64,000 bases of DNA from Neurospora intermedia. Lineage: Eukaryota; Ascomycota; Sordariomycetes; Sordariales; Sordariaceae. The stretch spans positions 1,798,001 to 1,862,000 of the forward strand of contig BTPP01000008.1 in the NCBI GenBank assembly GCA_037102815.1, written 5' to 3'. The stretch's first letter is position 1. Each line of letters begins with the position of its first letter. The notes under the pieces are model-generated. The model was not told where the DNA came from. It searched no databases and was given only the letters and a program-made list of their open reading frames with translations. Below, piece by piece: positions 42,575 through 55,441 of the stretch. The translations under genes were made by a program, and so were the position numbers.

Positions 42575-44989
42575 GGCTAGATACTTGTAATGCTGATAGA
42601 GATTTCGATGGCTGTGGGTGTTCTTGACTTGTATCGTGATCACAAGTGGTATCCGAGGCGGCAATAACGAAAAGTCGCGGTGTCGATTATTTATGAGGGG
42701 AACGAATGTGCGTGTGGCATATGAAACAGGTGGAATTTAAGTACTAGGAGGTCCGGACATGTTTATTCATATGCAAGGATTAAACCTGCAGGTTCTCGAT
42801 GCGAACATCTGTGCTGTCCGCAGGTTTGCGTGCGAGTGAATAGGTGGTCGGCGTGAACAACCCGCAGGTCCGTGAACAGCCTCAGAAGCATTGAACTTTC
42901 GCCATGGTATAGTGAATGAGACGGATCAAGGTCCGCGTAGTATATGGCTGCCAGCATGAGATGGAAAACTGTCCCAGGCATGTTGATGCTATGATGGAGG
43001 CAAGCAAGGCTTTGGCCGAAACCTTGAGAATCTTCCTAGAAGCCACTTTACTTTCTTTGCCCTCAAAACGCCGTCCACGGTGCCTTGATGCCCCTTCACT
43101 GTAAGTTGGGGGATTAATCGCGAACCGCTTGGCATCACGATCGTAGACGTGGCGGGCACTGAGGAATATTTTTTTGGTCGGGGAGTTTGAAAGCGACCGG
43201 TAGTTCTAGATGTAGAACGGATGGATACTGATCTTGAGATCATGGTGCATCCTCCCATTCCAAATTGCCAGCGTGCTTCATACTCCAGAGCCACCTTACT
43301 AGAGTAGGCCGTCGTTTATATGAGCCTATATGACCTGAGAGCTTTGATTGACTTGCGAGCACAGGGCTCAGGCGCTTTCTCTGGGCGACTGCTTGTACCA
43401 ACACAACTGGATGAACAACACTTACTCGAACTACTTGTTGAATAGCAACATCCATTCAATTGGATAGTCGGAGTAGACACGTATAGTTCGGGGTTTGCCG
43501 GGGATGTGAGTTGGTTTGTCCATTTTTTTCAAAGCACTAGCTTGCTTGATCCCACCTGGCTGTCTCCCCAAACCAGACGCAGAAGCACCCTCACTTGATG
43601 TGATAGTAGCCGTAGGTGAATATCTGTTGATGATACACGATATACTAGTTCGGCCCTGGTGATCGACAATCCGAATCGGACACCAGATATCACGGAACTG
43701 TGTTATTGTATCAAATGTCACATCCGAGTTAAGCTAGACGATAGCCGGAGCACATGTCGTGCCGAGGCATATTGTCTCTGTCATTTGGATGTCCTTGTGT
43801 TCTTGGGTCATCGCCCGCGGTTTTGAGGGGTTTCTAGTCCCTTCATGGTTGCGATGGACGACGCATCACCTGCACTTAGCACAGACATTGGTACTTTGCT
43901 TTATCATCGAATCCCTTTTGGCGATCTGATGCTGAAGGTTCTCGTCAGCCCTGGCTCTTCAATGTGTGGGTGGAATGATACGTTGTCAAGTGGAGCTCCC
44001 TTACCCCCTCACCTATTCTTAATCGGCCGCTGGGTTGATAGTACGTAGTGGATGGCACTGCCACACGGCCGCTGAAATCAACCTGAATCCGACATGTTCT
44101 GGTAAAGCGCAGGCTCGTTGGGCACTCTGGCCTAATATCCTAGTGCGGGTAGGTCGAAGGTTGCAGCCAAGCCAGATCAGGACTAACGCTCCAACCTTCT
44201 AGGAACTGTTGAGTCTGCCGTTGACGAAAACCTTGCAGAATGCCAGAGCAATTGCAAGAACGAGTATTGAAGTTAGGCGGGTTGCCTTTCGGGGCTGAGC
44301 TTGACTCAGGTCGCGTCGTGTGATGGTCAAATGTGACCCCATCTCACCCGCGTCTCGTGCGTTTGGTTGCTGCCTGTTAGGTCGCTAGAATTGGCAAAGC
44401 AAATGTCAAGCCACAAGCCACTTGGATCACTCGCGATTTTGAGAGGCGGAGAGATATAGACCTAGCCGTAAACGCCACCGAGGCTTACTGTCGGTTACTG
44501 TCGGTGTCGAATTTGGAAAGTATCAAAGAATCAGATTCCTCCATTGATGACCGTGAATGATGGAAATGCACCTTCCATTTCGCTGAGTCGCACTCGAGTT
44601 TACCGAGTCCATTTGTGGTCAAGGAAGTACCTCTACCGCTACCCTGGGTGCCCGACGGGACCCTTTGTCTGGACCCTTCGGCCGTAGGTACAGTCCAGTA
44701 CTGGTTTGTTTGTTAGTTCGAGACCTCGTGTCAACTTTTCCATGCGTTCGTATAGCTAACTAATGCATACCTTTACCTTGGATACGCCATCTCTACTAAT
44801 TAAAATACCCGATCAAATCCCACTAATGTCTTTTGACTCATCTATATAAACTTTAGTACTATTCGAAAAAGATTTCGTCTAGTGTACTATGTATATTATA
44901 CTACCAAGAGTGCCTAGTATACCAAGCTAACAAACAACCCAGCATCGGACTGTACGATGTGCCCTGTGGGTCAAAGCGGCCCTAGAGGG
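42575..44989. other. intergenic region leading into the AT-rich block
   Basis: No gene supported; open frames (42763-42981, 42989-43294, 43431-43721, 43845-44048) are short and lack partners. Composition is normal until about 44,750 and then shifts towards AT. The change is complete near 44,990-45,050. Confidence 0.45.
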
Positions 44990-47514
44990 AATGGGGGGTC
45001 TAATAAAAGTGGGCGTAGTAGGCCTTTATAGTGTAAAACGCTTGAGTAGGGGTTGTAGACTGCAATATCCTTATACAATATTGTTCCTTACTGTAATCTA
45101 CTGGATAGTTAAATATTATTGTATTAAAGTTAGTTTTATTGTACAATGCGTAGTTTTAATTAATAGTACAGCGACTATTAACGCGGTATTAGGTACGAAA
45201 CGGAATTAACCGTTCAATAGCGTACAAAAGTGCGACAATAGCAAGCTGTATTATAATAATGCGACCCGGGCTACAAAATATACAATACAATATATATATT
45301 CGCTTAAACTATTAGTTGTAAACTAATATTTTTATTGATGCAACAACTATTTAATTATATTTATTTATTTAATAATTAGTATCTATTTTAAGTAGTAAAA
45401 GCTTTATAATTATTTTATAGCAATTTTTAATTAATATTGCACTTATATTATTAGAGGTAGGTAGTAAGGGAGAAAGCGTTGTATTGGATTACTTATTTGG
45501 GCTACCTAATTGCGTAGCGGGGGTTCTTTATAGAGGTAATTCCCGGGTCTTATTATTTCTTTTCTAATAATTGTAGGCTAAAACTCTAACTTAGGTGTAT
45601 AAGAAAATTAGAGTACGGGTACTATATAGTACAGGTAGCCGATTATATTCGCTTCGGGCTGCCCTAAGTACGCCTCCTTTAGGATTGTTTTGATATAATA
45701 GTGTGAAATACGTATTCTTTAATATAAATATAACGATAGGAGAGTATAACGAAAAGGAAATAAGAAATTTTAGTTCCGGCTCCTAATAAAGATAATATAT
45801 AAAACTAGCTATGAATAATAATTTAAGGATAATAATATAAAAAAAAGGAAAGAAAAAAAAAATAATTTAAGGAAGATCGAAGGGTTCTATAGTTTAATAC
45901 GTATATAATTGTAGGCTTTACTTACGCTAACTATTAGCGACGAATATCCTCCGGAGCTATTCCTCCTTAGAGAAATGAAATTTATTGAAGTATTTAATTG
46001 GGAATTCGAATTTAGGCGAGGGTATACTATATTAACTACGACTATCTTTTAGAGTTTAATTTCTAGCCTCTTTAATATTTTTCGTTGGGTTTAAGGAAAT
46101 ATTAATAAGGTATCGACCTAAAATCCTTAATTCGTAAAGGCCGTTAAAATTATCTATATTAACCCCGCAATAATAGCGCTCTACGAGTTTTACTTATATT
46201 AAATAGGGAATTTAAACTTCGCCTTCGAATTTAATAAGGTTATATCTATAGTCGGTAACCTAATTAATTACTTTATACTCTCCCTTATACTTATAGAAGT
46301 TAGGGGGTTCCGGGATCTCCTTTAACTCGTCGGAGGATTAAATAATTAAAATTATTAATACCTTTATAAATATAGTAGGATTAGAATTTAAAGTAAAAAC
46401 CCTCGGTGGAGTAGTATAGTCGGGGATAAAGTTTAAAGAATTAGGAATATTACCGCCCGGTAGAGTAATATAATTAGGAAAGTTATTATTAATTACTATA
46501 ATATTACCGCTTAATAGATTCTTACTATTATTATTAGTATTACGAAGAGGTTATTTATAGTTATTAGCGTTATAAGGATACTATTTATATTCGTTTTTTC
46601 TAGCTCCGATACGATATCTCTTCTGCTTTCTATATCTATTATTATCGGATTCGGTATTACTACTTTAATTAATTTTAATATTAGAAGTATAGGATTGTTC
46701 TTTAATTAATATATTATAGTCCGATATATCCTCTAGCAATTGTCTATATGTAGGAAAAATTATAGTAGAAGGAACTAGGAATATATATAGAAGTAGAAAT
46801 TAATACTTTAATTCTCTTTTAGCCTTAGGAGGGTAGTTATATTTATATTTAATAGGAATAGGAGTAGTAGTAACTTGAGGGGTTGTAATAGCTTTAAATT
46901 TTGGACTATAGAAGTTATTAATAATAATAGTAGTATAAGGTAAGTAAGAAACCTTATATATCTTTAATTATATTAAAATAAATTTACTAGTATATAGTAA
47001 AATTTCCGAGAAGTTGTTGTTCTTAGTAAGTTTGACCCTAAGTAATAATATATTTCTATTACGGTTAATAACCTATATTTCGACGGCCGAACGATAGAGG
47101 AGGCGAGCTATATTTAGCTATTTATTATAATATTTTTCCTATTCCTTTTTTATATTATACGAAAATTTATTTTCGTTTATACTTAAGACTCCTATAATAC
47201 TACTAATAAATATTATAAATATTAGGCCCTTACTTAGGTTGTTACTTTCGTTGGCCGCTTTAAATTATTAAAGGAATAGTTTATAATAGCCGTTTAGGCG
47301 GGAGCCTTTATTAGCTATAGTATTAGCGGCGTCTAAAGTAGTATCTCTAATTATATTCTTCTATTCGGGGATATAAATAGGAGGGACGGCGGTAATTTTA
47401 TTCTACCCTATAGTAGAAGTACTAGCACTTCTAATTCGAGATTTATTCTTACTGCCGGAAGGTCTGCCGGGGCCTCTACGTAGTTTCGTATTCTCGGGGG
47501 TAATAATAGCGGCA

Positions 47515-47580
47515 GTAGGAACCTAGATAGTAGTAGGAACCTAAATAGCAGTAGGAACCTAGATAGTAGGAACCTAAATA
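47515..47580. repeat. short tandem repeat, unit about 18 nt
   Basis: Four successive units built on GTAGGAACCTA followed by RATAGTA, with small length differences between units. It lies between the two AT-hook-like stretches of a degraded element. Confidence 0.7.
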
Positions 47581-50500
47581 ATATTTCAAAGCGGGGGAGG
47601 AATAGTAGTAATATTAGTAGTAATTCGAAATTTATTCTTATTCTTACTATTAGGAGGCTTACCGGGGCCTCAACGTAGAGTAATAGCCGTAGTAGGGGCA
47701 ACTTTTCTATTACGTTAATAATTAGATCCTCTTTCTATTATATATATATATTGGCGGGTATATATTAATTATCTTCGTATAACTCTAAAGTGAGAATAAT
47801 ATTACTTATATTTAACTATTAGTATTTATAGAAATGGGAGATTAGTACGTTAATAAAATAATATTGTAGGATAGTATAACGATATAATACAACGATAGGA
47901 TTGATTAAAAATAGTAATATTAATCTTTCGACGTAGAAATATAACGGTTAGTAGAATATAGAAGGAAGAAGGATATAATATAGAGGTAGAAAATAAATAG
48001 GAATAGGAGTACTTTATAGAAATTTAAACGCAATAGGAATAGGTAAAGTAACGCGCTGTATAGTAGTTAACTATTTCCTGTTTGCTAGCGCCGTAGAAAT
48101 TTTAAATTATTCTCAGATTAAAATTTTAATATAATATTAAACTGGGAAATATCTAGAAGATCTTACTAGTATTATATTATCGGTATTCCCATTACCTTTA
48201 ATTATAGTAGGATAGAGAACTACGAAAATAAATACTTGGAAGATTTTATACTTTTATTAATATAATAAAAACCAATAGAAATTACCGAAAATAAATAATA
48301 ATACTAGAAGACTAGTATTAAAATATTTAGAAATATACTAATTATTTACATCTAATATTATACTTTATTATATAAAATATTAATACTATAGTTAAATATA
48401 TACTAATAATATAAAATATAAAACCTAATAATATATTAACCAAATATAAAGTTGGGGTTAATATTATAATTTCGTCCCTCGTTCCTTCGTTCTATATTAT
48501 TCGTTAGTATTATATAGAAGGGATTGCGAAATACCCTATAAAAGAATAAAAGAAATATAAATATTAAGTATCTATATAATCCTCCCTACTAATGCCTATT
48601 AACCTAATACCTAAAAACCTATAATAATGAAAATCCGAGCCCTAGAAATAAAAATATACTAATATTTCAAATAGAAAAAAAGGAAAAAGGATAATTTTAT
48701 ACTACAATTTATTTAAATAGTCTCGTCGTATTTCGTATAAGTCGCTAGTATACTATTTAATTATCCCTTAAATTCAGCAGCCTCCTCCTTATTTAATTCT
48801 TAATTGAGTTGGTAGTCGAAATTATCGTCGATACCTTTATTATTCTCGCCTATATTCTCCTAACTCCCTATACTAGTTCGAATACTAAATATATCCCCTT
48901 TACGCTTTATATTAGGAGGAATAAAGTTTCAATACGGTTTATTATCTAGGTTAGCTAAAAAGGAGCGTTTATTATTTACCTTTTTCTTTATTGATTTAAT
49001 CGGCTTTAGGATGGCGAAATCCTCCTATTTCGGTTTATTATCTTTATTCTAATCCTCTACGATCTTCTCCTAGTAATTATAAAGTTCCTTATTATTATAG
49101 GCGTATTGTTTAAGGAGGTAAGTATAATACTTTATATTAGTATTGTAGTCCTACAATTTAATTATAATTATAACCTAAATATAGACGCTTAATAAAATCC
49201 TATTAATAAAAATATTTTATAGTAATATTAATTATAATATATTATAAACCTATTTCTAAGCTTTAAATATAGACGCCCGGATATTAAAACCTTTAAATTA
49301 GTAGAATACCTATTAAAACTCTTTAATACTACTTAAGCTCTCCCAATAAATATAGAATTATTATTCGATAACTTTTTAGTGCCTAAATTTTTTAAAATTC
49401 TTATTTTACTTATTAAGATATATAATAATATCTTTAGCCTTCTTAAGAGTATAGAGGTACTACTATTAAAAATTATTATCCTATTTATTAATAGCCTTAT
49501 TATAGGCGAAGCTCTTATATAACTCTATAAGCTTCTTAGTAACGATAGTATAAATTCTATTACACTTAATATTTAGGTCGCTAATATAGATTATTGTATA
49601 TAAACGCTACGCAGATTGTACTTTCGCCTAATATATAATTATCTTCTCCTAGAAGAACTTATATTTAGTAATATCTTTACATCCTTTAATTGTAGGAGTA
49701 TTACTAATATAAACGTTAATATTAATCTCTAATATAAGCCTAATATTTTTAATACGCTTTTTAAGAATAACCTTCTTATTTTTATTCTACTTTCTCTTAC
49801 CCTTTTTAACACTTCTAACCTTATTAAATTCGGGGGCCTATAAAAAATTAATATTAGGAAAATAATATTTAATATAAATAAAATATTTATAGTATTTATA
49901 TTAGTAAAATCCGTAGTACTAGTCCAATTGCCCGAGGGCTATATCCGTGCTAAACTTTTATTAGAAGGACCCGTATTATATATTTAACCTCTAAATTGAA
50001 GCGTCTAGGTTTGTATTTAATATTACCCCCCCGATTGTAGTATTTAGCCGCTCTAGAAAAATATTTATAATTGTAGCTAATTTTAAGTACCCGATATATT
50101 TATCGAGGTACCCGGGACTTAAATTTGCTAGCCCGGTAGCAAATTCGCTAATAGAGCCAAAAGTTGCTCCTACAAGAAGGTCGGTAGAAAATTAGTAGTA
50201 GTATTAGAATTATTAAATAGGTTAGGGGGCTATAAAATAAAATAATTAGTATTGTAATCGAAATAGTAATACTTGGAGAAAAAAAATACTTATATAAATA
50301 TTATTTATATTAAGAATTGCAGAAAATAAACCTCCGCCCGATATTTTAATAGGAATTATTTTTTAATAGATAAGGAGAATTCAATATAAACGCAGGAAAA
50401 ATAAAGAAAATATAAATAAATATATATAAATATACTATTAAGGCCTCGAATTAATAATAATAATAAAATAATAATAATAGTATATAATGGAATAAAAGAA

Positions 50501-50821
50501 ATAAAAATAAGTATATATAGGAAGGGAACGGGGTTACTTTATAAAATTAAGGTGAATTTAGAGTAAGGTACTCGTAGGGTTAATAATAGGAGGACCGGCG
50601 AAGTTAATTGTAAAAGGAAGAAAGGAGGAGAGAATTTGGGAGTAAATAACGAAATAGGAAGTAGAATATTCAAAAGGTCCGAACTCCTTAGTATAATAAT
50701 AATAAGATTATAGGGTAGCCTTATTTTATCCGGACTTTATTTATAGTACGTACTTTAAATTTGGGGTTAGGTACCGAAATACTCCGCACGCTTTTCTATT
50801 TTTAGAATAGATTCCCCCCTT

Positions 50822-50844
50822 CCCCCCCCCCCCCCCCCCCCCCC
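50822..50844. repeat. poly-C run of about 23 nt
   Basis: A pure C run inside the AT-rich block, followed by GACGGGCCGCCCG, which is a small GC-rich palindrome-like patch. C runs contain no CpA and so escape RIP. Confidence 0.8.
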
Positions 50845-53278
50845 GACGGGCCGCCCGTTCCCCTAATAACTAATATCAGTTAATTTAATATTTTCGGTAA
50901 AAAAAATATTGCCCTATAAATTATTTACTAATTTAATTTAGAAAGTAGATTTTATTATACTACTATTATTTATATAGTTAATTTACAATATATAGCCGAT
51001 AAAATAAAATTAATTAAACGATATTCTTCTAACTAACGAAGTAAATATATTACTTTTGTATAGAAGTAGTTTAGCTTTTCTTTTATAGTTTTATATTTTA
51101 TTAAATATATTTTAATACCTATATTAGGTATTAATAGGATAATATACTTAAGTAGCGCTAGAATATTCGAACGCTTCTAATAGGCTTTATAATAATTATT
51201 AAAAGAATTAGGAACCCTATATTAACTTATAATAATATTCCTAATAATACCTCTAGCTCGATAAACTTAGAACTAGACTAGAATAAACTAGAAACTTCCA
51301 CTTTAAGGGTATTAAATTTAGGTTTAATTGAAGATTCTAATTTAATTAAAAATTTAGGCTCAATTATAGCTAAAGGAATACTAAATTATAAGTAGATTAA
51401 GATAAATCCCTCCCTAGAATTACTAAATAAAATTATAATATCAATAGAAGACTATAATATAATTGAAGATAATTATACCGCCGATATACTACTAATAGAG
51501 TTAAATAAAACGTTTATAGGGATTCTAAAAGAGGAACCTAAAGAAAAAATTATATTAAATATTATTAATACTATTTTAAACAATATTACGGTACTTAAGG
51601 ATTTAACGGATACTAGTAATACGGACAGGGATAATAATATACGAGTAGGAGATAATAATCTCAATATAGAAGAAGAGGGAGCTATAATTGACAATATAAA
51701 TATAAATAGCGATTTTAGTAACGGATAGTCCGAAAATAACGATACTCTTAAATAACCAACTATAACCCTGGCCGCTACCGACTTAGATACTGCTACCCTT
51801 TTATTAGCTATTTTAACGGCCGTATTAATTTAAACGCCGAGTATTACCCTTAGAATAACTCCTTCGTCTGTACCTCCGGCTACCTCTACAGCCGCAGATA
51901 TATACGTACAATATACCGATAATATTTATATAGGAATATTTCTTAATTTAATAATAGAAGAACTATATTAGTAACGGCCTATTAAAACGATACTTTTCTA
52001 AAATCTACTAATAATATAGCTATAAAATACAAAAATATTCTGGAAATAATACGTAAAAATAGTTAGTGTATTAAAAATAACGGAGAGCCTCGAAGAAATT
52101 TACTCTTTACTTAAATCTAAGGAAATTTTAATTAATAAATTTAATAATAGCCTACCTCTTAATAAAATATATAGCTATATAATCTCCCTTAACGCTCGCT
52201 CCTTATTAAACCGGGTTTTATAGTAAGAGAAGTATTATATTATCAATATTAAGTACGTATTCAAAATACTTTTTAGCTCAGTTCAGATAAAGGAAAAGAT
52301 TTATCGAAATATAGTAAAATATACTAATAAACCTATTATTAACCCGTAGGAATATCTGTAGTAGGGGTAATTAGTACGTATAATATCGGGATAATATTTT
52401 ATTTACCCTAACAATATACCTCTTTTTCCGTCTAACTTTATATATTAGTATAATTATAGTAATACTTCCAAATTATATAAATATTCTAAGCGAAGGTATA
52501 AAACGGCGTATATTAGAAGAATAATTTATTATAGTTTGGACTATTCAACCCTTATATAATAAGAAAATAGACTTGGTAATAAGATTTTATATATTTAGTA
52601 TATAATTACTAAAAATTAGTTTATTTAAACTATAAAACGGGTTGGTTAAAGTCTTAAAATTCTAAAAATAAAAAAGGATTTGGATTATAAAGAATTATTT
52701 ATTATTAAAGATAATTATACTTTATTTAAGTATTAATAAGTATTTAGATACGCCGGGTATATAGAGATTAATTATAATTTTAATCCTAAATAACCTAATA
52801 TATAAATAGAATATACTACGCCTTTTACAATTTATTATTATTATAACGAAGAATAAATTAGATTTAGGCTAACTATTATTACGTTGCTACTCTATAGTAA
52901 ATTCGAACTTCGAATATACTCTAAAATATATTTTATAGAAAGATAGGTAAATAAATAAAATATATAGTTATTGCCTTTATAAATATTTATTAACGAATTT
53001 AGACTTTTTCGATCGATATAACAATTAATCCTTAATATATATTTATTCTATTAATTCTTCCTTAGAATTATTCGAGAGCGATAATCTAGTATAATTCTTA
53101 TTACATTTAGACTATTCGGAGTACAATTGTCTTATATCCTTAAATCGTTTACTTATATAACCGAATTTAATAAAGGTATCGAAATCGATATTAAGAATAG
53201 AAACGAGAAGATTTTAATTTATCTATTTATTAGTATATTAATTAGGGATATACTATAATAATAGAAAATATCTGGATG

Positions 53279-53291
53279 CCTTTCATATATA
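53279..53291. repeat. left 13-bp target-site duplication of the SINE-like island
   Basis: CCTTTCATATATA here is repeated exactly at 54126-54138, directly bordering the 834-bp GC-richer island. Its position at the exact composition change on both sides supports a target-site duplication. Confidence 0.7.
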
Positions 53292-54125
53292 TTATTATTA
53301 TTGGTCTTATATACGCTAACTAGCTATACTAGTCTACCCAATGGGTATACAGTGCTGCTTCGTTCGTAGTCTAAGGGAAAAACCGTGTTGTTGAAATCCG
53401 GATGAAAACCCTCAGCTTCTCCATATCCAACCCTAACCCTAATCCGAACCCTTCGTCCCACCTCACCGTAGGGGGCCCGGGGAGCTTTGGTTACTTCAAT
53501 CTTATCTTCTTTCAATATATCTCTTTAGTCCCGGGGACTTTCGTTGCTTCTAATTGGTCCTTTAGACCCCACCCCCTACCCAACGCTTCGGTAGCGTTCT
53601 TCATTCCGGAAGCGGGTATTCTTCTTTCATCCTATCTTTAGAGTAGAGGTAGGGAAGTAGGGTCTTACTTTCTTAATCAGAATCTTCGATCTTTTTTTTT
53701 TTTTTATTAGGATTAGTAAGATGACGTAATTGGTTAATTATCGTATAACCGGACGGGTTCTATCCGAGCGGAACCGTAGCTCTAGAATGGATTTCGATAG
53801 TAGGGTTCTAATTCCTAAACTCTATTAGTAGAGCGGGGCGGAGGCGGAGGCGGCCGGTACTTCTTCGAATAGGATAAGATTTTTAACACGTGCCCAGTTA
53901 CGTGCACCTAGGGTTCTGGACTAGGGTAGGCCCCCACATTTTTAACGCTATAATGCTTAGTAGAGCGACAGCGGGGAAGATCTTTCATCCGATCCGCGGC
54001 GAAAAACCGGATGAAAGAGGGGGGGGGAGCGGGATTCGAACCCACGACCTTTCGGATAAAACCGAAAGGGGGCCAAGCTCAGATCTTCCCAACTGAGCTA
54101 TCCCCCCCCAACTGAGCTATCCCCC
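53292..54125 (-). mobile_element. SINE-like, tRNA-headed retroposon island, 834 bp
   Basis: This island differs sharply from the surrounding RIP-degraded DNA: it is GC-richer and has normal CpA/TpG. Read on the minus strand it starts with a tRNA-like head (54127-54020) with a polymerase III A box (TAGCTCAGTTGG) and B box (GGTTCGAATCC). A body with a hairpin follows (CTTTCATCCG and its complement near 53,985-54,018), then GC-rich stretches and a TAGGGTTAGGG word, and it ends in a CCAATAATAATAAT tail at 53,292-53,305. Exact 13-bp direct repeats flank it. Head, tail and duplication together are the layout of a SINE. It is long for a SINE, and I see no second copy in the window. It has no convincing open frame. 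A tRNA-gene fragment within some other insertion is the alternative. Confidence 0.6.
53423..53440 (-). repeat. short telomere-like CCCTAA/TTAGGG word
   Basis: The + strand reads CCAACCCTAACCCTAATCC, two to two and a half copies of the standard filamentous-fungal telomere unit, inside the SINE-like island. It could be chance, or captured telomere-like sequence; too short to decide. Confidence 0.45.
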
Positions 54126-54127
54126 CC
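54020..54127 (-). pseudogene. tRNA-like sequence (head of the SINE-like island)
   Basis: On the minus strand the acceptor-like GGGGGGA, D arm TAGCTCAGTTGGGAAGATC, T arm GTGGGTTCGAATCCCGC and 3' TCCCCCC are intact and pair as in a tRNA. The anticodon region is abnormal: about 15 extra bases precede an 8-bp hairpin CCTTTCGG/CCGAAAGG with a six-base loop, so no anticodon can be assigned. The 5' end (19 nt, 54090-54108) is duplicated in tandem at 54109-54127. It is not a functional tRNA gene by inspection. Confidence 0.6.
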
Positions 54128-54138
54128 TTTCATATATA
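54126..54138. repeat. right 13-bp target-site duplication of the SINE-like island
   Basis: The second copy of CCTTTCATATATA, bordering the tRNA-like end of the island. Confidence 0.7.
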
Positions 54139-55184
54139 GTTAAAAGACCTTACCGGTTCTATCTTATTTAGAAAGAGAAGCGTTCTAATTTCCAGTTTAA
54201 TATATAGAATTAGGGTCATTATTACTTCTAGTATATTAGAAATATTAAAAAAATTAAGGTAATACTATTGTACCTATATAAAAGTAAGCTTATTAAATTA
54301 GATTTATTATTAGACTTCCGAATATTAAATATTCTAATAGTTTTATTCCCGGTATTGGATATTATTCGATCCCGTCTAGGCGATACTACCTATTCCGAAT
54401 ACTAAGGATTAGGAAAATATTTTCTATATTTTATATTCGATTTTAATAAAAGGGGTTTCTTATCCGAAAAAGCATCCAACGAGGCTATCGTTAAATTTCG
54501 GACTTTTCCTTTTCCTATAGGTTGGAATTAAATATCGTTTATTAGGAAGTATATTAATTCGATAAATATATAATAAGTAAATAGGGTAATTATAATAACG
54601 CTAGTATTTTTATATACGTAGCTTAAAAATAAATATATTAAATCGAATTTAATTAAACCTATTAAGAGACTAACTATTAATAAAGATCTCGGATATTTGA
54701 ATTTAATAATTTTACGAAGCGGTTTTCCGAAAAGTACAAAGTTTATTATAAAATATTATATTATTTTCGTCTTCTAAATATTTACCATTAGTCTTATTAC
54801 AATAAATAGTAATTAAAATAAACTTTATAACCGAATTATACTTAGAACGAAGTTAATAGTAGGAAGAAGAACTATTTAATTTATATTTTACATTCAATAG
54901 AATATATATAATAAAAGTAAAAAAAAAGGTAATAAATCTATATCCAGAACCGGTATTCGAAAGTTAATAAAACCCCTACAGGCTACCGGACCGTATAATT
55001 ATACTATTTACCTTCGAACTAAATCCCTAATTCTAATACTTTAGTATCCGGATTTACTTAGTATTAGACCTAGCGCTAGTACGTATATTATTCCTATATC
55101 CAAATCTATCCGTACTCCTTCGGTAGCGGTATTAAAAGTATTATTTGTAAAATTTATAGCGTTAAGTAAAATATTAAGTAATAT
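54139..55184. mobile_element. degraded relic between the SINE-like island and the LTR element
   Basis: AT-rich, RIP-mutated sequence continuous in character with the DNA left of 53,279. It is probably the same older element, interrupted first by the LTR element at its right and later by the island. Family not assigned. Fossil sequence. Confidence 0.45.
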
Positions 55185-55441
55185 TGTGAAAGCGTGATCC
55201 TACGAGTAATAAGACAATAAGATTAGAAGTTACAAATTAAAGTAATATTAAGTATAAAGAGGAGAAGGAAGCTAGCAAACGAAGGTATCGCGGGTTTGAA
55301 TATATAAGTTAGATCCTGCCACTCGTTGCCGCCTTCCTAATCCGTAAGTCTTATCAATAAGAATATAAGCCTCATTCTATCTAGTGTATTGTAATGCCTA
55401 GTAACTAGTGTTCTAGTAGTCCGTCCAGCTATGCTATAATA
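55185..55441 (-). repeat. LTR (3' LTR of the minus-strand element)
   Basis: 257 bp starting TGTGAAAGCG and ending GCTATGCTATAATA. It aligns without gaps to 62867-63123. About 25 positions differ, all of them C/T or G/A transitions, which points to RIP rather than ordinary decay. This copy is bordered internally by the purine tract. Confidence 0.85.

Larger units (their letters stand above)
44990..53278. mobile_element. unidentified degraded repeat relics
   Basis: I cannot assign a family. Visible marks are a G-rich word GGAATGGGGGG at 44,989; two minus-strand stretches near 47,430-47,490 and 47,630-47,690 that still resemble AT-hook segments (G-P-G-R/K-P followed by S-K-N-K); a tandem repeat of about 18 nt (GTAGGAACCTA units) at 47,515-47,580; and a 23-nt poly-C run at 50,822-50,844. 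The order and orientation of the original elements are unclear. No terminal repeats bounding this part were found by eye. Heavily mutated; treated as fossil sequence. Confidence 0.5.

Noticed and set aside
51473-51694. 73-residue Ile/Ser/Leu-rich frame
   Set aside because: It is low-complexity translation of AT-rich RIP-mutated DNA with no start context or neighbours.
53890-54096. 68-residue frame containing G-S-G-I-R-T-H-D-L
   Set aside because: This phrase is the translation of an antisense tRNA T arm. The sequence belongs to the tRNA-like head, not to a protein gene.
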